This document shows, one piece after another, positions 46,956 through 55,105 of a stretch of 64,000 bases of DNA. The position numbers were made by a program, and so were the translations under genes. Each line of letters starts with the position of its first letter. Position 1 is the stretch's first letter. The notes under the pieces were generated by a model. That model was not told the origin of the DNA and made no database searches. It was given only the letters and a program-made list of their open reading frames with translations. This DNA comes from Deltaproteobacteria bacterium (lineage in GTDB: Bacteria; Myxococcota_A; Polyangia; Polyangiales; JADJMO01). The stretch is taken from NCBI GenBank assembly GCA_025363655.1, contig JANYDK010000111.1, positions 1 through 64,000 on the forward strand, read 5' to 3'.

Positions 46956-47326
46956 TTCACACCGCCGAGGGCTTGCGACTTGGTCTCGAGCGCAGCGCCG
47001 GGAACGACTTGTCCGGACTTGTGCAGGTTCGCCTTGAGCGACGCTTCGTCGAGCGCGGGCTGCATCGCCGGCGCGATCGTCTGCGTGTTCTGCGCGTTCG
47101 CCTTCATGTCAGGACCGCCGAGAACCTCGGCGAGATCGTTGCCGTACATCGTCTTGAGGCGCTGGCCAGCGGCAGGGTCGACATGGATGGTTTCCATTGC
47201 CTGCGGGGCCACGGGCGCGCCTGTCTTCGTCTCGATCGGTGCTCCGGGCTTCTGCTGCCCCTCACATGCCGAGAGGGCCGCGAGCGAAAGCGCCGCGACG
47301 GAGATGAATCCGAGTTGCTTGATCAT
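46952..47326 (-). CDS. small predicted lipoprotein
   Basis: 124 residues. AAAGGAG precedes the ATG. Lipobox SVAALSLAALSAC with Cys followed by Glu. The mature part is Pro/Ala/Gln-rich with little predicted structure, and has no other Cys. Coupled to the large Cys-rich lipoprotein (ATGA). No family recognised; possibly a chaperone or anchor for its partner. A repeat copy lies upstream of its start. Confidence 0.75.
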   Translation of the reverse strand: MIKQLGFISVAALSLAALSACEGQQKPGAPIETKTGAPVAPQAMETIHVDPAAGQRLKTMYGNDLAEVLGGPDMKANAQNTQTIAPAMQPALDEASLKANLHKSGQVVPGAALETKSQALGGVK

Positions 47327-47354
47327 CGAGCACTCCTTTACGTCGAAGTAAGTT

Positions 47355-47393
47355 CCAGCAAAGTTGCGAAGCAATCTTCGGCTGGACGAAACG
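47355..47393 (+). repeat. dispersed intergenic repeat, core only (copy E)
   Basis: CCAGC, AAAGTTGC, loop GAA, GCAATCTT, CGGCTGG, then ACGAAACG. The left half is missing. It lies about 30 bases upstream of the minus-strand small-lipoprotein start, in the opposite orientation to that gene. Confidence 0.7.
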
Positions 47394-47606
47394 CGGCGAA
47401 GCTACCTGACTTACAGTCGGCGTGGAGTTCGTTTTCCGAGCGGCGAGGACGGGGCGCACGAATCATTTATTCACCGCGCCCTTCGATCATTTTTGCCGCA
47501 CGCAGTGCAGACGGACGCGGCCGGATGAAATTCACGTAGCATCCGCGCGGACGACGCGACACTCACGCCGTTTGCGCGATCACGCCGACAAGAGGAGGAC
47601 ACTCTC

Positions 47607-48275
47607 ATGACCGACACGAAGCTCACTCGCCCCGACGGCAGCAGCGTTTCCGGATACCTCGCCGAGCCCACGGGCACCGTGCGCGGCAGTGTCGTGGTGA
47701 TCCAAGAGTGGTGGGGCGTGAATGCGCAGATCAAGGGCCTCGCCGATCGCTTCGCCGCCGCCGGCTATCGCGCCTTCGCCCCCGATCTCTACGACGGCTT
47801 CGTCGCCAAGACCGCCGACGAGGCGAAGCACTCGATGAGCGGGCTCGATTGGGGACGCGCGGTCGGGCTCGTGAAGACGACGATCGAGGCGCTCCGCGAC
47901 AAGGGCGGCAAGGTCGCCGTCACGGGCTTCTGCATGGGCGGCGCGGTCACGCTCCTCTCGGCGATCAAGCTCGGCGCGGCGTTCGAGGCGGCGATTCCCT
48001 TCTACGGAATGCCGCCCGCCGAAGCAGGTGATCCCGGCAGCATCAAGATCCCGGTCCTCGCCCACTTCGCGACCATCGACGACGACTGGTGCACGAAAGA
48101 GCGCGTCGACGCCCTCGAAGCGAGCCTGCAGAAGGGCGCCGTCACCGCCAGCGTCCACCGCTACGAGGCGCACCACGCGTTCATGAACGAGACGCGCCCG
48201 GAGGTGTACGACGCAGTGGCGGCGAAACTGGCCTGGGATCGCACGCTCGCCTTCCTCAGCGTGACGATCGGCTGA
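47607..48275 (+). CDS. dienelactone hydrolase family protein
   Basis: 222 residues, alpha/beta hydrolase. Nucleophile Cys109 in TGFCMGGA, acid in the ATIDDDW region, His in YEAHHAFMNETRP, which matches carboxymethylenebutenolidase (Cys-Asp-His triad rather than Ser). GVNAQIKGLADRFAAAGYRAFAPDLYDG is the family block. Expected to open lactone rings or act on other esters. GAGGAGG precedes the ATG. Isolated between two leftward operons; no ring-cleavage genes near, so aromatic degradation is not supported. Confidence 0.93.
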   Translation: MTDTKLTRPDGSSVSGYLAEPTGTVRGSVVVIQEWWGVNAQIKGLADRFAAAGYRAFAPDLYDGFVAKTADEAKHSMSGLDWGRAVGLVKTTIEALRDKGGKVAVTGFCMGGAVTLLSAIKLGAAFEAAIPFYGMPPAEAGDPGSIKIPVLAHFATIDDDWCTKERVDALEASLQKGAVTASVHRYEAHHAFMNETRPEVYDAVAAKLAWDRTLAFLSVTIG

Positions 48276-48308
48276 CTCTCATCGCGCAGGCGAGCTCACG
48301 CCTGCACG

Positions 48309-49784
48309 TCAGTACTTCCAGTTGAGCCCGACTCCAACCACGTCGGCCTGCGCCGTGTAGCGGCCGCCGTTGATCTTGATCTTCGATTCCGGGTCGGGGT
48401 TCTGCTGCGAGCGCACGACGTCGAGGTGGCCAATCGCCGCGTCGTGCGGATCGACGTCGGTGGTGAAGCCGAAGGTGTGCGCGATCACCAGATCGAGCCG
48501 CAAATTGTGCTTCTCACCGACGTAGAGCGAACCACCGAGGGCGAGCTGCACCTTGTCGAGATCGACGGTGAGCACCGAGAGGTTCGACGGCGGCACCGCG
48601 CTGCGCTCGTAGGAGACTCCGCCGCGGATGGTGAGCGGATAGCCCGCGGCATCGAGCGTGTGCTCGACGCCGGCGTGGACCGAGAAGGTGTCACGGAAGC
48701 CCCGCTTCTCTTCGAGCGCACCGACTTGGTACGTCTCGGGGAAGCCGGTGACGCCCTTCAGTTGAATGCCGTTGCCGGTCGGCTCGATCTTGATCGAGTC
48801 GTGCATCGACCACGCTTCGTAGAAGAACGCACCCTCGATGCGCGTCGCCTTCTTCTCACCGAAGCGCGTCTCGATGCCGGCGCGGAAGATCGGCGGGAGT
48901 CGAAACTTCACGCGCGCGTCCTCACCCTCGACGCTCGCGTTGCGGAAGATCGCCGCCGAAGGGAGCTGGATGGTGGTCTTCGCCGGCGCGTTGACCCAGA
49001 ACGGCAGCTGGAACATCGCCCCGAGCCGCACCTCGCTGGTCGGGCTGTCGGAGACGATGCCGATGATGCCGAGGTTCCCCGAGGGCGCGAAAATGGGCCC
49101 CGCTTTGATCGACGTGACCCCGTCGTAGTCGGGCTGCTCGGAGTTGCAGACGAAACGATCGGGCGGACACGCGGTAATCGCTTTGCGCGCCACGAAGTTG
49201 CCGGTGAGCATCTGCACGCCGAAGCCGATGGCGACATGCTCGGTCGGCCGATAGGCGGCGTTGAGCGTGAGCACCGCGAGCGCCGAGCCGTTGAGCGTCG
49301 TCAGCGAGTAGCGCTGCGGGGCCGGCACGTTGCGCCCACCGAAGGCCAGCTGGTTCTCCGGATAGGTGGTGAGCGCGCTGTACGGCGCGAGGACGCCGAA
49401 GGCGAAATTCCAGTCCTTCGCGCCGAGCGAGTTGGAGATCGCCAGCGTCGGCAGCGGGAGCAGCGGCGAGGTGCCGTTCACCTCCGGAAAGTAGTTGGCG
49501 CCCTGCGTCGTCTCGGAGCCGTCCGGGTTCTGCACCACCGTGCGACGTTGGAACGACGATCCGAAGCGGAGCCAGCTGGCATCGGCGAGCAAGCTGTCAC
49601 CGGCGAAGGCGACGCCGGCCGGGTTGTACCAGAGCGCTCCGAGATCGTCGGCGCCGGCGACGAACGCACCGGCGCGACCGACTGGGCGCACGCCGCGATC
49701 GGAGAAGTAGAGACCTGCCGCCGGCGCGAGGGACGTCGCCGCGAGCGACGCCGCGATGGTGATCGCGAAAATGCCTTTTTTCAT
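48309..49784 (-). CDS. FadL/OmpP1-type outer-membrane transport protein
   Basis: 491 residues. Signal peptide GIFAITIAASLAATSLAPA, then AAGLYFSDRGVRPVGRAGAFVAGADDLGALWYNPAG, recognisable as the N-terminal plug of the FadL family (NPAG motif). The remainder is beta-barrel, ending in WKY, an aromatic C terminus as expected. FadL proteins bring fatty acids or other hydrophobic compounds across the outer membrane. ATG at 49784 is set by the signal peptide. 71 bases downstream of the 1255-residue lipoprotein gene, so cotranscription is likely. Confidence 0.9.
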   Translation of the reverse strand: MKKGIFAITIAASLAATSLAPAAGLYFSDRGVRPVGRAGAFVAGADDLGALWYNPAGVAFAGDSLLADASWLRFGSSFQRRTVVQNPDGSETTQGANYFPEVNGTSPLLPLPTLAISNSLGAKDWNFAFGVLAPYSALTTYPENQLAFGGRNVPAPQRYSLTTLNGSALAVLTLNAAYRPTEHVAIGFGVQMLTGNFVARKAITACPPDRFVCNSEQPDYDGVTSIKAGPIFAPSGNLGIIGIVSDSPTSEVRLGAMFQLPFWVNAPAKTTIQLPSAAIFRNASVEGEDARVKFRLPPIFRAGIETRFGEKKATRIEGAFFYEAWSMHDSIKIEPTGNGIQLKGVTGFPETYQVGALEEKRGFRDTFSVHAGVEHTLDAAGYPLTIRGGVSYERSAVPPSNLSVLTVDLDKVQLALGGSLYVGEKHNLRLDLVIAHTFGFTTDVDPHDAAIGHLDVVRSQQNPDPESKIKINGGRYTAQADVVGVGLNWKY

Positions 49785-49855
49785 GATGGATCGAGCACCG
49801 AAGATGAGAGGTTGCCTGTGCAGACGCCTGAGCGGACGACGGGGCGTCGCGATGC

Positions 49856-52800
49856 CTACTGCTCGATGTTGCGGTGCTTCACGATGTAATAGAACTGCTC
49901 CATGCCGCGGTACGGATCGATGAGGAAGTCCTCGATCGTCTTCGTCACCGCGCCGTAGTCCTCGGGGCCGAAGGCATCGGTCGAGGTCGCGTCGACGCGG
50001 TTGACGTCGGTGATGCAGTCGATCACCACCTCGATCGGCGACGGCCGGCCTGCCCCCATCGGGGTGACCGCGTTGGCCATCACCTTGGAGACGATGCGCC
50101 GCCCGGCGTGCGCGTTCTTCCACGAGTCGCTGGTCTCGATGTCGCGCAGCCGCTCGATCATGTCCATCGAGCGCTTCATCGCCCCGTCGGGCGCCGAGCC
50201 GGTGGCGAGCGAGTGGTAAATCGGCACCATGTCGGCGTCGTCGGCGAGGACCTGGAGGAAGTCCTGCGTCGTCGTCACCAACGTGGTGAGCGCGTCGTTG
50301 GTGCTCCCCTTGTCGGCGAGATACGTCAGCAAGTCACCGAGCGCCTGCCGTGACACCGGATCGGCGTAGAGCCGCTCTTGGAGATCGAACGCCGAAGCGA
50401 ACGTCGGACCGGAGACCGACTCGCTGAAGCTCTTCCAGAGGCCCGTCTTCGTCCAGGTGCCGAGGTCGCCCTTGGCTTTGTGCTCCTCGACGCGGTCTTC
50501 GATGATGTCGACGGTGATCGGGATCGCCGCTGCGATCGCCGTGTTTTTCAGCTGTGATTTCGCCGGATCGCCGCCGACGGCCTCGACCGCGAGGAACTGA
50601 TCGACGAGCTTGCTGCGCGCCGCCTTCCACGTGGTGTGGTCCTTCTCGCCGTCGGGCCCGACCCACGAAGCGTCGAAGCGATTGAGCGCGTTGGCGAAGA
50701 GATAGAACGGCGTCGTCTGATCGATCTTGCGACCGTCGTTGGTCGTCGTCGCGGTGGCGCCGCCGCGATCGGTGAGCACGAGCCCCTTCGAATTGTTGGG
50801 GTTGATGAGGTCGTTCACCAGCGACACCATCACGTCGGTGCCCGAGGAGCCGCGAATGGTCATCCCCTTCGTCACCGTCGTCAGCGACGCCAGCGCGGGG
50901 ATGATGTCGGTGGCGAAGACCTCGGAGATGAGCTTCTCGAACTGACGGACGTTGTCGCCGTAGCAGTACTTCGGGTTCGTCGCCGGCGTGCCCGTCTTGT
51001 CGCAGCGGACCGGCTCTTTGCCTTGCGACCAGTGCGTGTGCATCGCGCTGACGAGCCCGATGAAGAGCTGCTCGCGGCCCGTCTTGTCGGCGCCGCGCTT
51101 CTTCACGAACGGCAGCACCACCGGACGAAGCGCCTTGAGCGCGTCGAAGTACTCGCCCATGAAGATGGTCGCCTTCTGACGCTGATTCATCAAATCGGCA
51201 GGCGAGGCGCAGGTGCGGTGCGAGGTCGACGCGTCGGTGATCGGACAGACGTTCGAAGGAATCGGCGCCGTCAGATCGTTGATGAACTTGTTGGGGTTCC
51301 GCCACATCACGAGGCGGTTGAGCGCGCTCGTCGTCGGCACCTGCTTGAGGCCTGCAATCCCCGAGCTCTGTTCGAGGATGTTGTCGACGGCGTTGTCGCC
51401 GAGGATCGACTTCATCACCGAGACGACGCTGTCGTGCACCGGCAACTCGCCGCGCGCGTGGCCGGTGGCCTCGTTGATGCCACCGGCGATGCAGTTGATG
51501 TAGAAAACGGAAAGATCGGGAACGTCGAGGACGCCGCACTCGGGATACGTACCCGTGAGTGGTAGCGATACGGGAATCGTGATCGGCCCCACGCTGATCT
51601 TCGTATTGATTGTCGCGCCCGGCTTGTTGCACGCACGCACGCCGTAAGCGTCGTGGATGAGCGAGGCGAAGCGCTGGAAGAGGCTGCGGTTGTCGCCGTT
51701 GTCGGCCGTCGTCAAATCGACCGCGAGGCCGGGATCGGCAAGGGTGCCGCTCTTGCTGACGTTGTAGGACGGCTTGTTGATGGCCGCGCACTTCGCGTCA
51801 GGGTGCGAGCCCGCGGCCCAACACGTATCGGCGCCAGGATCGTAGTCGAGCTGATCCTTGTTGGCGAAGAACGAGTTCATTCCCTTGGCGAGGAGCTGCA
51901 CGTCGGGATCGGAGAGAGACTCCAGCACGTCGTGAAGAAGATCGGGCTCCTGCGCGATTTGGATCGCGACCGCGATGACGTCGTCCCAGAGGCCGCTCTT
52001 GGCATCGAGGATGACCGCCGCGTACTCCGGCTTGTTGGCGATCTCCCTGATTTTCAGGGCTGCGCCGAGGATGCGCGCCGCCTCACGAGGGTGATCGCGG
52101 AAGAGCTGCCGCGTGAGCTCGAAGTAGTCGCCCGCCTTGGGAAACTCGAAGAAGCGCGCGGCGGCGTAGACGAGCTCGGTGAACGCAGCGTTGTCACCGT
52201 CGTACTTTCGGTACTTGACCGTCGTCTTCGAACCATCCGAGAGCACGTAGTCGCGACCATCGGGGCCGAGCGTGCGATCGGTCTTGTCGGCGGGGCTGCG
52301 CGGCCCGAAGAGATACGTGGCCGCGTGGGCGAGATCGAGGAGCGCGCCATTCTTCGGATCGGCGAGCGTCTTCACGTCGACGAGCGCCGAGTGGAGCATC
52401 GTCTTCGAGGCGTCACCGTACTTGTAGACGGCCGCGCCGCCGGCGGTCGTGAGGGCGCGACCGAGCGGATCGCGCGGGGACCCATCCTTGCTGGTGCCGG
52501 CATAGAACGGCACCGGGAACGGCGTCGGCACGGGCAGCGGCTTGCCCGTTTTTGCGAGGAATCTGCCTGATTCGTCGACGACCGGGAGCCCATCCTTGTC
52601 GGTGTTGGCGTCGGTCGGAAGAATGGCGAAGGTCGCGTAGCCACGCGTGTCGCGAAGCAAATAGGGCAGCGTCGGCGACGAGCCACCGAGCCCGTCGCGC
52701 GCATAGACGTCGAGCCACGTCGCCGGATAGGCAGCCGCCGAGAGGTCACCCTTGAGCGGCGCCGCATCGACGAGGACGTTGCGGAGGATCTCGCTCGTCA

Positions 52801-53623
52801 GCTTCGGCCTCGCGCCGAGCACGCCGGAGAAGCGATCCGCGTACTTGGCGATCGGCACCCGCGCCGGCGGCACCACCGACGAATCGAACTCGGCCTGCAC
52901 GACCTCGAGGAGCTTGCGCAGCTCGGGCTCGGCGTCACCACCCGGTCCGAGCTTGGAGATCGCCGTGTCGACCATCGTGTCGAGCTTCGGATAGGCCAGC
53001 ATCGGCCGCGCGACGCCGACGCCGATGGGCGTGTTGCGATACCCCTTACGCCCGCCGAGCCGCGCCAGCGCCGCCTGCACGTCCTTCGCGCGCTTGGTCT
53101 TCGCCACCCGCGCGGCGATCTCTTCGGCGGTCTCGTTCGGCTTGCCGAGGGCGTTGAAGCCGATCGAATCCATGATTCCGGCGAGCGTCTTCGTCGCCTC
53201 GGGGATCGTGTCGTCGTCGTAGAGCGGGACGATTTCCTTGAGGAGATCGCTCAGATCCGCGTGGAGCGAGTCCTTGTCGGGAAACATGAAATTGAGCGCT
53301 TCGACGAGGTCCTTGCGATAGCGGACCATCACCGCGAGGCGGGGGGGCATCGCGCCGTCCAGCGGATCGAAGGCGGAGGCGTAGGTGCCGTCGTCGGCTG
53401 CGTGGCAGACCGCGTGCGAATAGCGCCCCTCGATGTCCGCCGGGTTCTCGCTCGCGGCGACGCGATCGCAGAACACCGAATAGATGTCGTCGCCGAGCGA
53501 GACCTGCTTGCTCGACACCTTCTGCGGCTGGAAGTCGTCGGCACACCCGCCGACGAAGCTCGAGCCGACGGTCAGTGCGACGAGCGCAGCCCCACGGACG
53601 GACCCAAAGAAAAAGCGACGCAT
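49856..53623 (-). CDS. very large predicted lipoprotein of unknown function
   Basis: 1255 residues. Lipobox VGSSFVGGC (Cys27 followed by Ala), preceded by GAGGGG and ATG at 53623; open frame continues upstream but without signal. No domain recognised. Features seen: cysteines in pairs spread through the protein (CDRVAAS.., CWAAG..C, CPITDAS..C), long helical-looking stretches, and a conserved-looking block MNQRQKATIFMGEYFDAL near the middle. It is followed by a FadL-type porin, suggesting a joint role in envelope transport. Similar size-class proteins are typical of myxobacteria, but that is general knowledge, not shown here. Confidence 0.8.
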   Translation of the reverse strand: MRRFFFGSVRGAALVALTVGSSFVGGCADDFQPQKVSSKQVSLGDDIYSVFCDRVAASENPADIEGRYSHAVCHAADDGTYASAFDPLDGAMPPRLAVMVRYRKDLVEALNFMFPDKDSLHADLSDLLKEIVPLYDDDTIPEATKTLAGIMDSIGFNALGKPNETAEEIAARVAKTKRAKDVQAALARLGGRKGYRNTPIGVGVARPMLAYPKLDTMVDTAISKLGPGGDAEPELRKLLEVVQAEFDSSVVPPARVPIAKYADRFSGVLGARPKLTSEILRNVLVDAAPLKGDLSAAAYPATWLDVYARDGLGGSSPTLPYLLRDTRGYATFAILPTDANTDKDGLPVVDESGRFLAKTGKPLPVPTPFPVPFYAGTSKDGSPRDPLGRALTTAGGAAVYKYGDASKTMLHSALVDVKTLADPKNGALLDLAHAATYLFGPRSPADKTDRTLGPDGRDYVLSDGSKTTVKYRKYDGDNAAFTELVYAAARFFEFPKAGDYFELTRQLFRDHPREAARILGAALKIREIANKPEYAAVILDAKSGLWDDVIAVAIQIAQEPDLLHDVLESLSDPDVQLLAKGMNSFFANKDQLDYDPGADTCWAAGSHPDAKCAAINKPSYNVSKSGTLADPGLAVDLTTADNGDNRSLFQRFASLIHDAYGVRACNKPGATINTKISVGPITIPVSLPLTGTYPECGVLDVPDLSVFYINCIAGGINEATGHARGELPVHDSVVSVMKSILGDNAVDNILEQSSGIAGLKQVPTTSALNRLVMWRNPNKFINDLTAPIPSNVCPITDASTSHRTCASPADLMNQRQKATIFMGEYFDALKALRPVVLPFVKKRGADKTGREQLFIGLVSAMHTHWSQGKEPVRCDKTGTPATNPKYCYGDNVRQFEKLISEVFATDIIPALASLTTVTKGMTIRGSSGTDVMVSLVNDLINPNNSKGLVLTDRGGATATTTNDGRKIDQTTPFYLFANALNRFDASWVGPDGEKDHTTWKAARSKLVDQFLAVEAVGGDPAKSQLKNTAIAAAIPITVDIIEDRVEEHKAKGDLGTWTKTGLWKSFSESVSGPTFASAFDLQERLYADPVSRQALGDLLTYLADKGSTNDALTTLVTTTQDFLQVLADDADMVPIYHSLATGSAPDGAMKRSMDMIERLRDIETSDSWKNAHAGRRIVSKVMANAVTPMGAGRPSPIEVVIDCITDVNRVDATSTDAFGPEDYGAVTKTIEDFLIDPYRGMEQFYYIVKHRNIEQ

Positions 53624-53869
53624 CAGCCCCTCTACTCCTCTCGAGCGAGCCTCGTGATCGCCGATCGTCGATCGCGTACGCCCGCCCGCTGCCCTCACGG
53701 TCGCCCGCGCTGGCTCGTACTCGTCCGCGGCTGCCCAATGCCGCGGTGCGTCTTCGAGTGTAGCAAACGCAAGGAGACAATCATCGCTGAATCGCCATTC
53801 AGAGTCCGACGTCCGTTCGAGATTCACGCCGCACCTTATTTTTGAGCACAATCGTGCGATCGCGCCCGG

Positions 53870-53884
53870 CCACGTGATACGTGG
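53870..53884. promoter_or_regulatory. 15-bp inverted repeat, possible operator
   Basis: CCACGT, GAT, ACGTGG: perfect six-base arms. About 60 bases upstream of the -35 of the hydroxyacyl-CoA dehydrogenase gene. A binding site for a dimeric repressor is possible. Confidence 0.4.
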
Positions 53885-53945
53885 TGACACAGGCGCTGCA
53901 GCAGGTGACTGGCCACTAGCGAGACGTGAGTCGACGCGACCGCTC

Positions 53946-53974
53946 TTGAGCGGAGAGGCCGACAACGCTAACGG
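53946..53974 (+). promoter_or_regulatory. promoter of hydroxyacyl-CoA dehydrogenase gene with overlapping palindrome
   Basis: TTGAGC (53946-53951), 17-base spacer, TAACGG (53969-53974). The -35 lies inside the perfect palindrome CCGCTC/TT/GAGCGG (53940-53953), an ideal place for a repressor. Nine bases separate the -10 from the ATG at 53984, so the leader is only about three bases. Confidence 0.5.
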
Positions 53975-53983
53975 CGCAGCTCC

Positions 53984-54898
53984 ATGACCACTCCTGCGCT
54001 CCCCTCCGTCGACGTTTCGAACCTCAAGACCTTCGGTGTCATCGGTGCCGGCCAGATGGGCCTCGGCATCGCCCAGGTCGCCGCGCAGGTCGGCCTCGAC
54101 GTGGTCATCCTCGATGCCACCGCCGAGCTCGCCGAGAAGGGCCGGAAGAAGATGGGGGCCTCGCTCGATCGCTTGGTCGAGAAGGGCAAGCTCACCGGCG
54201 AACAGCGCGACGCGCTGATGTCGCGCGTGCGGGTCGCCAACAACGCCTCGGATCTCGCACCCTGCGACATCGTCGTCGAGGCGGCGACCGAGAACACCGA
54301 CGTGAAGATTCGCCTCTTCCAGGCGGCTGACGCGGCGATGAAGCCGGGCGCCATCCTCGCGTCCAACACCAGCTCCATCTCCATCACCAAGTTGGCTGGC
54401 GCCACCAAGCGTCCCGAGCTCGTCGCCGGCATGCACTTCATGAATCCGGTGCCGGTGATGAAGCTCTGCGAGATCGTCCGCGGCGTGCAGTCGAGCGACA
54501 ACACGATCGCCATCCTGACGACGATCGCGCAGAAGATGGGCAAGACGACGATTCAGTCGAAGGACATCCCCGGCTTCCTCGTCAACCGCATGCTCATCCC
54601 CTTCCTCAACGAGGCGTGCTTCGCGCTTCAGGAAGGCGTCGGTTCACCGGAAGATCTCGACCTCGCCGGCAAGCTCGGCCTCAACCACCCGATGGGTCCC
54701 CTCGAGCTCGCCGATTTGATCGGCCTCGACACCTGCCTCGCGATCGCCGAGGTGCTCCACAAGGAGTTCGGCGACACCAAGTATCGCCCCTCGTCGATCT
54801 TGAAGAACCTCGTCGCCGCCGGCTGGCTCGGCCGTAAGACGGGGCGCGGCTTCTACGTGTACGACGACAAAGGGAACAAGCAGCACAGCGCGATTTGA
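53984..54898 (+). CDS. 3-hydroxybutyryl-CoA dehydrogenase
   Basis: 304 residues, cytoplasmic. NAD-binding GAGQMG (21-26) and LDVVILDAT; catalytic region MHFMNPVPVMKLCEIVRG with the conserved His and Asn; C-terminal helical domain with NHPMGPLELADLIGLDTC. Oxidises 3-hydroxyacyl-CoA, normally in butanoate/poly-hydroxybutyrate or fatty-acid metabolism. Single-domain hbd/PaaH type rather than FadB. No Shine-Dalgarno; promoter placement suggests a nearly leaderless message. Intergenic repeat copy F follows the stop. Confidence 0.96.
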   Translation: MTTPALPSVDVSNLKTFGVIGAGQMGLGIAQVAAQVGLDVVILDATAELAEKGRKKMGASLDRLVEKGKLTGEQRDALMSRVRVANNASDLAPCDIVVEAATENTDVKIRLFQAADAAMKPGAILASNTSSISITKLAGATKRPELVAGMHFMNPVPVMKLCEIVRGVQSSDNTIAILTTIAQKMGKTTIQSKDIPGFLVNRMLIPFLNEACFALQEGVGSPEDLDLAGKLGLNHPMGPLELADLIGLDTCLAIAEVLHKEFGDTKYRPSSILKNLVAAGWLGRKTGRGFYVYDDKGNKQHSAI

Positions 54899-54901
54899 TG
54901 A

Positions 54902-54972
54902 AGCTTCGGCAACCGAGCGAAGCGAGATTGACCGAAGCGGCCAAAGTTGCGCAGCAATCTTTGGCGAACGCG
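54902..54972 (+). repeat. dispersed intergenic repeat, copy F (full)
   Basis: AGCTTCGGCAACCGAGCGAA, GCGAGATTGACCGAAGCGG, then CCAAAGTTGC, loop GCA, GCAATCTTTGG, CGAACGCGAA. Begins four bases after the dehydrogenase stop and ends about 130 bases before the PEP-mutase-like gene. Closest to copies A and B. Confidence 0.85.
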
Positions 54973-55010
54973 AAGGCTGAGTCGCGCAACTGCGTAATCC
55001 CGTACACGGA

Positions 55011-55039
55011 TTGACGGTCTTTCCCACGAGAAGTACTTC
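55011..55039 (+). promoter_or_regulatory. candidate promoter of PEP-mutase-like gene
   Basis: TTGACG (55011-55016), 17-base spacer, TACTTC (55034-55039). The -10 overlaps the palindrome GAAGTACTTC (55030-55039). Leader of about 60 bases with GAGGAGG before the ATG. Confidence 0.4.
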
Positions 55040-55105
55040 ACCTCCCGGGACGGGGGCACCTCGTTCCTTTTTTGCATACCTGTCGGCTCTCCGAGGAGGC
55101 CCCCG

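Larger units (their letters stand above)
53624..53983. other. 360-bp divergent region between the large lipoprotein and hydroxyacyl-CoA dehydrogenase genes
   Basis: No gene seen. It contains GCTACACT on the minus strand (near 53760), a likely -10 of the lipoprotein operon, two short inverted repeats (53870-53884 and 53940-53953) and the rightward promoter at 53946-53974. Confidence 0.6.

Noticed and set aside
53624-54436. Extension of the large lipoprotein into the dehydrogenase gene
   Set aside because: It would run antisense through most of a conserved gene; ATG 53623 with GAGGGG and signal peptide is better.
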